Shown: positions 8,151 through 17,990, numbered from the stretch's first letter. The stretch: DNA of 64,000 bases from Polaribacter filamentus (GCF_002943715.1 NZ_MQUA01000013.1:1109001-1173000), one strand, 5' to 3'. Notes: generated from the sequence alone by a model not told the origin. Numbers and translations are program-made.

Positions 8151-9923
8151 TTAAGCTTTAAAAACAATTTTACGCATACGTAAACTTAATGGAGTAACTT
8201 CTAAATACTCATCTGCTTTAATGTATTCCATATTTTCCTCTAAAGAGAAATCTACTTTTGGCGCAATTTTCATCGCTTCATCTGTTCCAGATTTACGCAT
8301 GTTTGTTAATTGCTTTCCTTTAATTAAGTTTACAGCCATCTCATCAGATTTACTATTTTCTCCAATTACTTGGCCAATATAAATCTCTTGGTTTATATCA
8401 ATAAAGAAACGTCCTCTATCTTGTAAACGATTTAATGCATACGCTGTTGCTTTACCTGCTGCAGAAGAAACGATTGCTCCTTTTACTTCTTCAGTAAAAT
8501 CTCCTTTGTAAGGACCATATTCACTAAATCTGTGGTTAATAATTGCAGTACCTGCTGTAGCTGTTAAAATTCTGTTTCTTAAACCAATCAGTCCTCTAGA
8601 AGGAATTGAAAATTCTAAGTGTTGTAAATCCCCTTTAGGTTCCATAATTAACATATCTCCTTTTCTAAGAGATACTAAATTAATTGCTCTAGAGGCCATA
8701 TCTTCTGGCACATCAATAGACAATGTTTCCATTGGTTCATGTTTCTTACCATCAATTTCCTTTAAAATTACCTGTGGTCTACCTACCTGTAATTCATATC
8801 CTTCTCTGCGCATTGTTTCTATTAAAACAGACAAGTGTAAAACTCCACGTCCGAAAACGTTAAATTTATCTTCACTATCAGTAGTTTCAACTTTTAGTGC
8901 TAAGTTTTTTTCTAATTCTTTAAACAAACGGTCACGAATGTGACGCGAAGTAACAAATTTACCTTCTTTACCAAAGAAAGGAGAATTGTTAATGGTAAAC
9001 AACATACTCATTGTAGGTTGGTCTATTTCTGTTCTTGGCAATGCTTCTGGGTTTTCTAAATCTGCAATTGTATCACCAATTTCAAATCCTTCTAAACCTG
9101 TAATTGCACAAATATCACCACAAGGTACTTTTTCTACTTGAACTTTACCCATTCCTTCGAATACGTGTAATTCTTTAATTCTTACTTTTTTAGTAGAACC
9201 ATCCGCCTTGCATAACATGTATTCTTTGCCAACTTCTAAATCTCCACGAAATACACGTCCAATAGCAATTCTACCAGTAAAAGCAGAAAAGTCTAAAGAA
9301 GTTATTTGCATTTGTGGTGTCCCTTCGTTGTATTTCGTTGCAGGTATAGATTCTAATACTGCATCTAATAAAGGAATAATATTGTCTGTTTGGTTTCTCC
9401 AATCTGTACTCATCCAATTATTTTTTGCAGAACCGTACACAGTTGCAAAATCTAATTGCTCTTCAGTTGCTTCTAATGCAAACATTAAATCGAAAACTTT
9501 TTCATGAACGATATCAGGAGTACAGTTTTCTTTGTCTACTTTATTTACAACAACAATAGGAGTTAAACCTAAGCCTAAAGCCTTACCTAATACAAAACGA
9601 GTTTGTGGCATTGGACCTTCGAATGCATCAACCAATAATAAAACACCATCAGCCATTTTTAATACACGCTCTACTTCACCACCAAAATCGGCGTGACCAG
9701 GAGTATCAATTACATTGATTTTTGTTCCTTTATATTGGATAGAAACGTTTTTAGAAAGAATCGTAATTCCTCTTTCACGCTCTAAATCATTATTATCTAA
9801 CAATAAATCGGTACGTTCTTTACGGTCGTCTAAGATTTTAGCTTGATCTATAATTTTATCTACTAAGGTTGTCTTACCGTGATCGACATGGGCTATAATA
9901 GCGATATTTCTAATTGGTTGCAT
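8151..9923 (-). CDS. typA: Ribosome-associated translational GTPase TypA/BipA
   Basis: GTPase of the EF-G/LepA superfamily that binds ribosomes and helps 50S assembly and stress growth. The 590-residue protein shows G1 [10 protein letters not shown] near residue 11, ERERGIT in switch I, G3 [14 protein letters not shown] around 75 and G4 NKVDKEN around 128. These are followed by an EF-Tu domain 2, the EF-G-like domains and the BipA-specific C-terminal region ([12 protein letters not shown], then [12 protein letters not shown]). Length is normal. It is monocistronic, with its own promoter and a terminator shared with the symporter. Confidence 0.97.
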   Translation of the reverse strand: MQPIRNIAIIAHVDHGKTTLVDKIIDQAKILDDRKERTDLLLDNNDLERERGITILSKNVSIQYKGTKINVIDTPGHADFGGEVERVLKMADGVLLLVDAFEGPMPQTRFVLGKALGLGLTPIVVVNKVDKENCTPDIVHEKVFDLMFALEATEEQLDFATVYGSAKNNWMSTDWRNQTDNIIPLLDAVLESIPATKYNEGTPQMQITSLDFSAFTGRIAIGRVFRGDLEVGKEYMLCKADGSTKKVRIKELHVFEGMGKVQVEKVPCGDICAITGLEGFEIGDTIADLENPEALPRTEIDQPTMSMLFTINNSPFFGKEGKFVTSRHIRDRLFKELEKNLALKVETTDSEDKFNVFGRGVLHLSVLIETMRREGYELQVGRPQVILKEIDGKKHEPMETLSIDVPEDMASRAINLVSLRKGDMLIMEPKGDLQHLEFSIPSRGLIGLRNRILTATAGTAIINHRFSEYGPYKGDFTEEVKGAIVSSAAGKATAYALNRLQDRGRFFIDINQEIYIGQVIGENSKSDEMAVNLIKGKQLTNMRKSGTDEAMKIAPKVDFSLEENMEYIKADEYLEVTPLSLRMRKIVFKA

Positions 9924-9945
9924 TTATGTATTCTTAAATTTTGTG

Positions 9946-9953
9946 CAAAAGTA
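9946..9953 (-). promoter_or_regulatory. -7 box of the typA promoter
   Basis: TACTTTTG on the minus strand fits TAnnTTTG and lies 23-30 bases before the typA ATG, giving a short leader. Confidence 0.55.
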
Positions 9954-10239
9954 ATTATTTAGAAGTGATTTACACTAATTATACGTAAATATTTTTAATC
10001 TCCTTAAAATTAAAAAATTAGTTTCTATTGGTTTTCATTGTTGTCCGATAAAAAATACATGACCGTTTTACTCTTAGAGCTAACAGACAACCATTGATTC
10101 TAACTACCTGACAAACAGATAAAGCGTAAAATAAAATGGTCTACTTTATCTCGATAAAATTATTTCGAAATAGGAAGGTGTTATTTAAAAAATTCCTAAA
10201 AACTTTATTAGAAAAGGGTTTATCAAACTAAATATTTAG

Positions 10240-10736
10240 TTTTGGCTGTTACCAAAAGAAACCCTTTAAATTTTTAAAAGCGATAAAAAAACCCCAACTA
10301 TTGGCATTTTCTACTGCCAGTTCAGCAGCTGTTATACCACTTTCTATGAAAACGGCAGATGAAAAATTAGGAGTTTCCTATAAAATCAGTTAGTAGTGAT
10401 TTTATAATTCCAGTTGGATTCATAATCAATATGGATGGAACACCACTGTTTCAATGCGTAACCACTTTATTTATGGCTCAAGTTTATGGAGTTGAGTTGT
10501 CAATAATGAGCCTTCTATTAATTATATTTACTGTTGTAGCTGCTACTTTAAGAAAACCAACCATTCCCGGAGTTGGAGTAATTATACTTACAACAGTTTT
10601 ACAAAGTGCAGAAATCCCTATTGATGGTCTTATTATTATTATTAAAGGAATTGATTGTATTTTAGGAATGTTTATAACTGCAGTTATTGTGATAGATGAT
10701 TTAACAGCCTTTGTAGTATTTGATAAATTTATGTAA
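10240..10736 (+). pseudogene. C-terminal remnant of a dicarboxylate/amino-acid:cation symporter
   Basis: The decayed frame encodes LLAFSTASSAAVIPLSMKTA followed, after a one-base shift and stops near 10388, by SDFIIPVGFIINMDGTPLF and PGVGVIILTTVLQSAEIP. These are the substrate- and sodium-binding hairpin and TM7-TM8 motifs of the SDF (DctA/GltP) family, including NMDGT. The N-terminal half is absent or unrecognisable upstream, and conserved positions have changed (for example RKPTIPG for a Gly-rich loop). It marks the start of the decay-rich island. Confidence 0.8.
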
Positions 10737-10821
10737 TAAAATAAACCACCAAACAGTTTTATGTAAGGTGGTCTTTAAAATTCTCAAGTTCAAATGATAT
10801 AATTATTTTCATTTTACCCAA

Positions 10822-10964
10822 TTATTCCTTTGTTTTACTATTCTTAATAGTATCTCTTTTTATTTCAAACTTTTTGTTATCCATTTTTGGATTTCCTGTT
10901 GGGTTTGTAGGAAAAGTTTGTTTCTTTGATATTTTAAATTTTTTTTGTCGTTTATTATTCCCAT
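10822..10964 (-). pseudogene. Frameshifted copy of a short basic protein gene
   Basis: Reads as the same protein as the intact 47-codon gene at 35853-35996: shared core KKQTFPTNPTGNPKMDNK and C-terminus TKE. One base is missing in or near a run of eight A between the ATG at 10964 and the core, so the ATG frame ends differently and the segment (143 bases) is not a multiple of three. It is either a dead paralogue or a homopolymer error. Confidence 0.6.
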
Positions 10965-11107
10965 GATTTTTGTTTTTAAGGTTATCTTTCAATCTAATGA
11001 AATATGAATAGTATGACTAATAAACGCTGCCAAACCTGTGTTAAATTATTTATTATCAAATAATTATCATCATACAGAAATTGTGAAAAAGACCTACTTT
11101 TAGATTT

Positions 11108-12439
11108 TTAGGTTTTTTTCATTTTTAAAAAAATAATTTTCAGGATTACAAAACCTATCATTCCTGCTATTATCGAGCCTATTACTATTCCGATTTTAGA
11201 AGCGTTAATCACTTCGGCATCAGTATAGGCTAAATTGGAGATAAACAAGGACATAGTAAAACCTATTCCTGCCAAAAAACCAACTCCTACAATTTGAGCC
11301 CAACTAACGCCTGAAGGCAATTGTGCCCATCCCAAACGAATACTTAACCAGGAAAACAAACTAACTCCTAGAGCCTTTCCTAGCAATAAACCAAGTCCTA
11401 CGCCCAAAGTCACTCTGTCCAACAAATTAAACTCAGCTGCTACAATGACAACAGATGCATTCGCTAGTGCGAATATTGGCATTACTAGATTGGCAGTGAA
11501 ATTACTCAACGAATTCTCTAACTTCTGAACAGGCGATTGTACTTTTTTCGCACTTTCTACGATGCAGTCAACTGCTGAAATTTGTTCTTTTCCCAACAAA
11601 ATTTTTGAATTTGGCCATTTGGCATTTTTGAATTTCATCAAGCTAGATTTAGCTTGCTCTAAAAAATTGTTCATTTTTATTTTTCTTCTTGCTGGAATTG
11701 TTAAAGCCACGAGCACCCCGGCCACAGTTGGGTGCACCCCAGATTTCAGAAAGCAAAACCATACAAATAAGCCAACCAAGATATATAGTGCAACAGCGCG
11801 CAGGTAAAAATAATTGAAAATCAGTAACACCAAAAATAAACCAGCTGCGACCTGAAGATACACCCATTGGATTTCGTGACTATAAAAAAATGCGATAATC
11901 AGAATTGCCCCAATATCATCTATGATGGCAAGGGCAGTAAGAAATACCTTTAGACCTATTGGTACTTTAGACCCCAGAAGACTTAGGACACCCAAACTAA
12001 AGGCGATATCGGTGGCCATTGGTATGCCCCAGCCATTCCCACCTTCAGTATTTCCTACTACTAACAGAAAGATAATTGCAGGAACTATCATTCCCCCAAC
12101 GGCAGCAGTCAAAGGCAAGACTAAATCCTTAACTGTCGATAATTCCCCGGCCATTACTTCGCGTTTTATTTCCAAACCAACAACAAAAAAGAATAAAGCC
12201 ATGAGGCCATCATTTATCCAGAGTTTCAAAGGTTCCGATACTTGAAACACACCGTGCCCTAAAGTGAACTCAGTATCCCAAATACCGAAATACATATCTG
12301 CATACGATGAGTTGCTCCATACCATAGCAATAATCGCCGCTATTATCAATAGTATTCCGCTCGATGACTGTCTTTTTAAGAATCGCTCGAAGGGACTCAA
12401 AACTCTCTTTACCAATTTTTTAGTTTGTTCTCTTATCAT
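11108..12439 (-). CDS. nhaA: Na+/H+ antiporter NhaA
   Basis: Inner-membrane electrogenic antiporter exporting Na+ in exchange for protons, important for salt and alkaline pH tolerance. The 443-residue protein carries NDGLMALFFFVVGLEIKREV around 75-94 and the ion-binding double aspartate in ALAIIDDIGAILIIAFFYS around 168-186. The final helices include VGFLAGIGFTMSLFISNLA. A cytoplasmic loop of about 40 residues (about 265-305) between two helices is longer than in E. coli, as common in this phylum. The frame is intact amid decayed neighbours. It has a basic N-terminus and no signal peptide. Confidence 0.95.
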   Translation of the reverse strand: MIREQTKKLVKRVLSPFERFLKRQSSSGILLIIAAIIAMVWSNSSYADMYFGIWDTEFTLGHGVFQVSEPLKLWINDGLMALFFFVVGLEIKREVMAGELSTVKDLVLPLTAAVGGMIVPAIIFLLVVGNTEGGNGWGIPMATDIAFSLGVLSLLGSKVPIGLKVFLTALAIIDDIGAILIIAFFYSHEIQWVYLQVAAGLFLVLLIFNYFYLRAVALYILVGLFVWFCFLKSGVHPTVAGVLVALTIPARRKIKMNNFLEQAKSSLMKFKNAKWPNSKILLGKEQISAVDCIVESAKKVQSPVQKLENSLSNFTANLVMPIFALANASVVIVAAEFNLLDRVTLGVGLGLLLGKALGVSLFSWLSIRLGWAQLPSGVSWAQIVGVGFLAGIGFTMSLFISNLAYTDAEVINASKIGIVIGSIIAGMIGFVILKIIFLKMKKT

Positions 12440-12670
12440 TTTAAAAAATTTTCAACCCTTATCATTCGCATAAGAAATCCTTACACGATAAGTGTGATGC
12501 TCTGTATAAAATTGTTTTTCATAGAAATTCTTTTACCTTCTGTTTTCATTTTAAATGAATCCTAAAATTTTAGAAGCTGAAGAGTAAAAAACAGAGTTAC
12601 AGATATATTAAACTATTTTGTATTTATTTTTTTGTAATTCTTTCGTATTCAATTCCATTTGTGAGCGTTT

Positions 12671-13543
12671 TTACCCACCTTTAATTCCAAAGTCCAATGT
12701 TCGAATTGGAAAAGGAATCGTGATATCTTGTTCATCAAATGCTTTCTTAATAGCTTTGATTGCTTTGCTTCTCATTGCCAAGTAGCCGAGTTCTCTAAGG
12801 AATTCGATCCAAAATCGAATATTAAAATTAATCGAACTAGAGTCGAATTTAGCTTAGTCAAAAATTATCATATCCTTTTCTATAACCCCTTTCAAATTTT
12901 TAATTGCGCTTAGAACCACATCTTAGACCTTCTCAAGATCATCTGCGTAAGAAACTCCTACACTTAAGTCAATCCGCCTTTTTTCTAAGAAAGTAAAATT
13001 GTAAAAGGCATTCTGTAAAAATTATTTATTTGGAATGTAAACTTCTTGACCTTGAAAAGTCTCGATAGCCGTATCGCGCAAGCAAGTTCTGGTTACTTTA
13101 CCCATTATATCCTTTACCGCTATGATTTCCCCAATTTTAAAAGGTCTCCTAAAAGCCAAGATAATACCCGAAACAAAATTTGCAGCGAAATCATGAAAAG
13201 TAAAACCCAATGCCAAACCGATCACACCAATTCCTGCTAGTATTGAGGTTAAAGCCTTATGTAACCCAAGAACACCAAGGATAATAAAAAGTCCAATACT
13301 TAGGATTGTGCCATAAACAACAGTGGAAAACAAATGTCCCATTGCTTCGTTATTTGATGCTTTGTAGAAAAGTTTTCTAAACGGTTTACTTCCATATCTG
13401 GCAAGTAAAAGAAAAATTACTAATAATAACAAGGTCCCTGCCATATTTGGAAGCATGTTGATGAAGGTATCAAGCCAGTTATCTAACTTTTGCACTACCG
13501 TTTGTATTGGTTCTGCCACTTGCTCTTGTATGTTCTTTATCAT
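12671..13543 (-). pseudogene. MscS-family mechanosensitive channel, inactivated by three in-frame stops
   Basis: Codons 1-173 give an MscS pore domain: GTLLLLVIFLLLARYGSKPF, ILAGIGVIGLALGFTFHDFAANFVSG, and the beta domain FRRPFKIGEIIAVKDIMGKV ending IPNK-TAA at 13022. Reading straight on in the same frame gives a normal MscS C-terminal domain (RRIDLSVGVSYADDLEKV, NFNIRFWIEF, then DITIPFPIRTLDFG) to a final TAA at 12671-12673. That part is interrupted by two further TAA where Gln or Glu is expected. The total is 291 codons with no frameshift. Nonsense-only decay suggests a recent loss; a truncated channel lacking the C-terminal cage is unlikely to work normally. Confidence 0.85.
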
Positions 13544-13568
13544 TGCGCTATTCTAAATTTACTTTTAT

Positions 13569-13655
13569 TTAATGGGTTGCTCTTTTAGGAATAAAGGTTG
13601 CGCTTATCACTCCAATGCTTCCAGTCACAATTGCTACTCTGATTTCGTCTTTCAT
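13569..13655 (-). CDS. Possible 28-residue membrane peptide
   Basis: The short frame MKDEIRVAIVTGSIGVISAT... has one hydrophobic helix and a purine-rich leader AAGAAGAAAATG. Its ATG overlaps the stop of the next upstream mini-frame in an ATGA overlap. The function is unknown and it could be chance. Confidence 0.25.
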   Translation of the reverse strand: MKDEIRVAIVTGSIGVISATFIPKRATH

Positions 13656-13720
13656 TTTCTTCTTTTAATTCTTAAAAAATATAGGATTACTAAAATGATA
13701 AGAATTGGTATAAAATACAT
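13652..13720 (-). CDS. Possible 22-residue hydrophobic peptide
   Basis: MYFIPILIILVILYFLRIKR with a short basic tail is a single transmembrane helix with a positive C-terminus. It ends in an ATGA overlap with the 28-residue frame downstream. Such overlapping mini-genes occur, but there is no independent support here. Confidence 0.25.
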   Translation of the reverse strand: MYFIPILIILVILYFLRIKRRK

Positions 13721-13875
13721 TCTCTATGCCATTCCTCAACGATGTGTGCCATATCCGTCCATCTTGCATTAATTGATTTCTCATGCTGTAAACAGTACTA
13801 TTCTAATTGATATAAATATTGAAGTAATTAGTGATCTTTTCATTTTTAATAGTTTTAAAATTAATATTGAAGATT

Positions 13876-14562
13876 CTATTTTTTCCTTCTAATAGTTTCT
13901 AAAATCAATTTCGCTACTGCCTCAGAAGAGCCCGGATTCTGACCTGTAATTAATAACCCGTCTTGTTTTACATACGACGCCCAATCATCTCCTTTAGAGT
14001 AATGTGCACCACGTTTTGTGAGTTCATCTTCCAGTAAAAAAGGTACTACTTTCGTTAATTTAACGGCTTCTTCTTCCGTATTTGAAAAACCTGTTACCGC
14101 TTTACCTTTTACCAGTGATTCTCCATTTTTCGCTTTTACATTAACCAAAGCCGCTGGCGAATGGCATAAAAAAGCGATTGGTTTTTGATGATTGTAAAAT
14201 GCTTCGATTAATTGAATAGAGTTTTTATCAGTAGCCAAATCCCATAATGGGCCGTGTCCTCCTGGATAAAAAACAGCATCATAATCCGCTTCCTTTATAA
14301 TGCTAAGTTTTAGTGAATGCGCTACTTTATCAATTACTTCAAAGTCTTTAAAAAACCTTTCTGTTGACGGAGTTTGCGCGTCTTTTAATTCGCTTTTTGG
14401 ATCAACTGGTGGTTGACCTCCTTTTGGAGACGCAATCGTTATTTCAGCTCCAGCATCTGCTAAAACATAATAAGGGCTTGTAAATTCTTCTATCCAAAAA
14501 CCCGTTTTTTCTCCCGTATTTCCCAATTCACTGTGGGATGTAAGTACCATTAATATTTTCAT
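13876..14562 (-). CDS. DJ-1/PfpI superfamily protein (Hsp31-like)
   Basis: Cytoplasmic class I glutamine-amidotransferase-like protein of 228 residues. The nucleophile elbow is FLCHSPAAL with Cys 133 and His 134; Glu 26 in WIEEF and GGHGPLWDL (101-109) complete the Hsp31/YajL-type active site. Such proteins are glyoxalase III/deglycase-like or chaperone-like stress factors; which applies here is not visible. The gene lies 43 bases downstream of the PRC-barrel gene on the same strand. A decayed copy of its first codons is found at 16570-16617. Confidence 0.88.
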   Translation of the reverse strand: MKILMVLTSHSELGNTGEKTGFWIEEFTSPYYVLADAGAEITIASPKGGQPPVDPKSELKDAQTPSTERFFKDFEVIDKVAHSLKLSIIKEADYDAVFYPGGHGPLWDLATDKNSIQLIEAFYNHQKPIAFLCHSPAALVNVKAKNGESLVKGKAVTGFSNTEEEAVKLTKVVPFLLEDELTKRGAHYSKGDDWASYVKQDGLLITGQNPGSSEAVAKLILETIRRKK

Positions 14563-14605
14563 AATTTTTAATTTTTAATGTTGTTTTAAAATGAGAATCA
14601 CAATT

Positions 14606-15364
14606 TTACTTGTGCGTATTAAATCCATAATATTTATGAAGATCGGCTTCATAAGAATTACTTAGTTCCTGGCTTGGAGCATATTCCGGACTATTTTTCA
14701 CCTGATCTTCAGAAGCATTTACAAGCACCAAAGAAGTTTTCCAGTTTATTTGCTTAATCCATTCTGGAGCTACCAACACTTTTTTGCCAGGAAACCAATT
14801 ACCAGTATTAACTTCCATAAAAACAATTGACCAAGTGTGATCATTGATTATGAAACCTTCTACATCACCAATTTCTCCGTCGGTTGCTTTAATGTTATAA
14901 CCAATTACCTCTTCTGTACTTCTTAAATGAGTATCCTCATTCGAGTTATCATCAACTGATTTATCTGCTTCTTTTTGTGCTACTTGATCTATAGACGAAG
15001 CATATGGCATACCCATGCCTCCAATATCCATGCCGCTGCCCCAATAATAATTTCCCCAGGGATAATACCCATATAAGTCCATTTCATGCTGACGAGATAT
15101 AGGCTTATCCGTATCAATTTCTGGACTGTCCTTTATCTCAGCCATGGTAAGGTTTGCAGCAAAAGTGTGCTTCTCCCAATCTGGTTTAAGCAAAGCTTGC
15201 GGTGACAGTAATATTTTCTTACCAAAGAGCCAGCTTCCTGTCTCAACAATTAAATAACGTATCGTCCAAGTTATATCGTCAAAGTAAAACTCTTTTACTT
15301 TGCCTATTTCTCCATCTGTGGCCTGTATGGTGTACCCAATAAGACTTTTAATTTTTCGTTTCAT
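14606..15364 (-). CDS. Protein with two PRC-barrel domains
   Basis: The 252-residue protein has two similar halves. Residues 1-80 contain SLIGYTIQATDGEIGKVKEF and WLFGKKILLSPQAL; residues about 152-225 contain EVIGYNIKATDGEIGDVEGF and WFPGKKVLVAPEWI. Each is a PRC beta-barrel as found in RimM and photosynthetic reaction-centre H subunits. A 70-residue Gly/Tyr-rich linker joins them. Stand-alone double PRC proteins often sit in stress gene clusters, and their function is unknown. There is no signal peptide. It is probably in one unit with the DJ-1 gene. Confidence 0.85.
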   Translation of the reverse strand: MKRKIKSLIGYTIQATDGEIGKVKEFYFDDITWTIRYLIVETGSWLFGKKILLSPQALLKPDWEKHTFAANLTMAEIKDSPEIDTDKPISRQHEMDLYGYYPWGNYYWGSGMDIGGMGMPYASSIDQVAQKEADKSVDDNSNEDTHLRSTEEVIGYNIKATDGEIGDVEGFIINDHTWSIVFMEVNTGNWFPGKKVLVAPEWIKQINWKTSLVLVNASEDQVKNSPEYAPSQELSNSYEADLHKYYGFNTHK

Positions 15365-15506
15365 TCTATTTGTTTTTAAATTTATAATTACATTTTTTCA
15401 AACATTTTGTTTTATTATTTTAAGAAATAAAGAAGTGAATGTTTTTAGAATAACATTAAATTCTTCAACTGTGATATTCTTTTTAAAAATTATAGAAGTT
15501 GAATAA

Positions 15507-16504
15507 TTTTATATACCCGTTGTGCATTTAAACAATATTGACTTTTAAATTGTTTATATTCCTATTAAAAACAAATTTGTTAATGTATTGAATGATAGTT
15601 AGTGCTGTTAATTTTGAGAGAATTCTTGTCTTAAAACCTTCAAAAGTTTTCGCATAATTATTCCGTATTTTAAACTGGTCACAAAGTTGAGAAAACAAGG
15701 TCTCAATTCGTTTTCTTTTCTTCCTAAAAATATACGTTTGTTTTTTGTAATTCTGTTGATTTTTACGCATTGGAACTTCTAATTTAATTTGTTTACTCTC
15801 AAATAAATCTAACTGATAGTCCGCACTTAGGTATCCTTTGTCCCCTAAAACCACACAGTTATTAAACTGATTTTTAATGTCTTTTAAATAATGAATATCA
15901 TGTACAGAAGCTTTGCTAATATCAAAACTTTTAAACACGCCATCAATAGAACAAACAGCATGTATTTTATAGCCATAATAATGCATGTTTTGACTAGCAC
16001 AATAACCTCTATTTGGGGCTGAATAAAAGTACTCTTTACAAACTTTACTTCTCCCGCTTCTTGAGAGTTTTACAATCTCCAAAGGCATACTATCTACTAC
16101 ATAATAGTTTTCAAACTCCGTGAACTTATTGGAGAGTTGAGTTCTTATAAATTCAATGGCAAAAAATAATTTTCGCTTCCGTTTATTGTAAACTGATCGC
16201 TCTATTTTAGCAAACAAATATTCTGGAATATCCCGAAACAACTGACATTCACTGTCTATACCCATATATTCTGCTGTTAAATTCATAGCGATTAATTCAA
16301 TGTCTTTTAGTTTTGGTTTCCTGTTTTGACGTAAAAATTGTTCCTTTTCTGTAATTGTGGCTAAGACTTCTAAAATTTTATCGTAATTTGCTCTAAAGTT
16401 ATTCATCGTATTTAATCGATTGATTGTCAATTAAATATACGACTTTTAATAGTCAAATGAATAACTTTTTTTAACTATTTATAATGCACAACGGGTTTTT
16501 ATAT
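15507..16504. mobile_element. Complete IS982-family insertion sequence with 8-bp target duplication
   Basis: The element spans 15515-16496 (982 bp). Its ends form a 14-bp perfect inverted repeat, ACCCGTTGTGCATT. It is flanked by the direct repeat TTTTATAT at 15507-15514 and 16497-16504. One transposase gene fills it. Intact ends, frame and target duplication indicate a recent insertion, between the PRC gene and a ferritin/DJ-1 scar. Confidence 0.95.
15528..16430 (-). CDS. IS982-family transposase
   Basis: DDE transposase of 300 residues. The catalytic triad is seen in YYVVDSMPLE (Asp near 110), VVLGDKGYLSADYQL (Asp near 198) and RKRIETLFSQLCDQF (Glu near 242). A short basic C-terminus follows. 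The frame is complete and fills almost the whole element, so the copy may still be mobile. An in-frame ATG eight codons in (MNNFRANYDK) is an alternative start. Confidence 0.93.
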   Translation of the reverse strand: MTINRLNTMNNFRANYDKILEVLATITEKEQFLRQNRKPKLKDIELIAMNLTAEYMGIDSECQLFRDIPEYLFAKIERSVYNKRKRKLFFAIEFIRTQLSNKFTEFENYYVVDSMPLEIVKLSRSGRSKVCKEYFYSAPNRGYCASQNMHYYGYKIHAVCSIDGVFKSFDISKASVHDIHYLKDIKNQFNNCVVLGDKGYLSADYQLDLFESKQIKLEVPMRKNQQNYKKQTYIFRKKRKRIETLFSQLCDQFKIRNNYAKTFEGFKTRILSKLTALTIIQYINKFVFNRNINNLKVNIV

Positions 16505-16513
16505 TTAAATATA

Positions 16514-16617
16514 TAGGGATTCTCTGCTGTTATCTTTTGTGCGGGTATCACTTCATCTGTTTTTTCTTCTGTATTTCTCAATGCGCTGTGGGATTTCAAT
16601 ACCATTAATCATTCCAT
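16514..16617 (-). pseudogene. Chimeric scar: ferritin tail joined to DJ-1/PfpI head
   Basis: Bases 16516-16569 read (minus strand) as the end of ferritin, EEKTDEVIPAQKITAENP, compared with EETPDEVILAQEVTAENP in the intact gene at 26824. Bases 16570-16617 match the first codons of the DJ-1/PfpI gene at 14562 (LMVL..SHSALRNT). The two fragments abut directly, implying an old deletion or recombination between island genes. Confidence 0.7.
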
Positions 16618-16644
16618 ATTATTAAGTTTTATATTGAGTTAATA

Positions 16645-17640
16645 TTAAATTTTCACAATCATTTTTCCTTTATTTTTTCCTTCAAACAAAGCAATAAATG
16701 CCTGCGGAATGTTGTCAAACCCTTCAACAATGGTTTCGCTAAAGGTTAGTTTATCGGCTTTCAGCCAAGCCGTTAGCTGTTTGGTAGCCGCTGGAAATTT
16801 TTCTGCTAAATCACCGATAATGAACCCACGTATAGTAACGCTTTTAGTGAGGATAATAGGTTGCAATCTAGGTCCTATCGGAACCTCTGTTTTATTATAA
16901 AGTGATATAGCACCACAAACCGGCAATCGAGCGTACTTATTGATATTAGCTAAAACAGCATCTGAAATCTCCCCGCCTACATTGTCAAAGTAAATATCTA
17001 CCCCTTTTGGGCAGGCACTTTTGACAGCCTCTTTTAAATTAGGTGTTGTTTTATAATTTACGGCGTGATCAAAATTGAACTTTGATGTAAGTAGGTCAAC
17101 TTTTTCATCTGAACCCGTAATTCCAACCACTTTACAGCCTAGCAATTTTCCAACCTGTCCCGCGACTGTTCCAACAGCTCCACCCGCTCCAGACACTATA
17201 AGTGTTTCGCCTTTTTTCGGCAATCCTATTTCCGTTAAACCCAAATAAGCGGTAAGTCCGGTCATTCCTAAAATCCCAAGATAGCTTGATAATTTAGCTT
17301 CATTTTGATTTACTTTATGTAAACCTTTTCCCTCCGAGGTTTGATATTCCTTCCATTCTAAATTACCAGAAACAAAATCCCCTTTTTTGAAATTTTCCTG
17401 TTTGCTTTCTATCACTTCGGCTATGATTCCCGATTGTATGGGTTTGTCTAATTCAAATGGGGGAACGTATGGTTTAGCATCATTCATCCTGCCTCGCAAA
17501 TAGGGGTCGACTGAGACATAAACTGTTTTTAATAGAATGGCACCGTCTTTGGCAAGAGGAATCTCTTCATTGGTAATTTCAAAATCACTCAGTGCCGGTT
17601 TTCCGTGTGGACGTTTGTTCAAAATGATTACTTTATTCAT
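16645..17640 (-). CDS. NADP-dependent oxidoreductase, CurA/2-alkenal reductase type
   Basis: Zinc-free medium-chain dehydrogenase/reductase of 331 residues. SVDPYLRGRMND around 48-59 is the hallmark of the leukotriene B4 dehydrogenase/CurA subfamily; the nucleotide-binding motif is VSGAGGAVGTVAGQVGKLLG around 149-168. GSDEKVDLLTSKFNFDHAVNYKT and YFDNVGGEISDAVL follow. It reduces activated double bonds of alkenals or similar with NADPH, a detoxification role in keeping with its stress-related neighbours. It is intact. A remnant of the HPF gene end lies just upstream. Confidence 0.9.
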   Translation of the reverse strand: MNKVIILNKRPHGKPALSDFEITNEEIPLAKDGAILLKTVYVSVDPYLRGRMNDAKPYVPPFELDKPIQSGIIAEVIESKQENFKKGDFVSGNLEWKEYQTSEGKGLHKVNQNEAKLSSYLGILGMTGLTAYLGLTEIGLPKKGETLIVSGAGGAVGTVAGQVGKLLGCKVVGITGSDEKVDLLTSKFNFDHAVNYKTTPNLKEAVKSACPKGVDIYFDNVGGEISDAVLANINKYARLPVCGAISLYNKTEVPIGPRLQPIILTKSVTIRGFIIGDLAEKFPAATKQLTAWLKADKLTFSETIVEGFDNIPQAFIALFEGKNKGKMIVKI

Positions 17641-17730
17641 GTTTTAAAATTTTTATAGACAAGCTTTTCATCACAAATTATAAGTTAATCGTTGCTTTTG
17701 TATTTTTCATGTTCCAGAGTTTAATATTTT

Positions 17731-17776
17731 ATAATTCTTTAGACACCCTTCTATGGATTCAAATGAAGTCTTTAAT
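17731..17776 (-). pseudogene. Remnant of an HPF gene end
   Basis: On the minus strand it reads LKTSFESIEGCLKNYK, a diverged copy of LKALLETIEGRLENY, the C-terminus of the intact HPF gene at 17991. It indicates a former tandem duplicate. Confidence 0.6.
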
Positions 17777-17878
17777 ATTAGATCAGCCATTTTCGCATTG
17801 TTTGCAGGCACAATGCCCTATTTCCCAATGGAATTTTTGGTGAAATAATAACTCGCATTTGGCTGGTAAAAGTCAAAA

Positions 17879-17980
17879 TTATTCTAACAACCCTGATTGT
17901 TGTATTTGTGGTTGATCTTCTTCGTATGAATGAGATTCATATTCATAATCTAATTTTTCTAAGTATGCTCCCTTTTCCAT
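17879..17980 (-). CDS. Small acidic protein downstream of HPF
   Basis: A 33-codon frame starting MEKGAYLEKLDYEYESHSYE begins 10 bases after the HPF stop. It is rich in Glu, Tyr and Gln with no hydrophobic segment. I do not recognise it; the tight spacing suggests co-translation with HPF. Confidence 0.35.
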   Translation of the reverse strand: MEKGAYLEKLDYEYESHSYEEDQPQIQQSGLLE

Positions 17981-17990
17981 ATTTTTAAGT

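Noticed and set aside
10431..10736. 101-aa frame as an intact gene
   Set aside because: It is the C-terminal part of an SDF-family transporter with a frameshift and stops just upstream, so it is a remnant.
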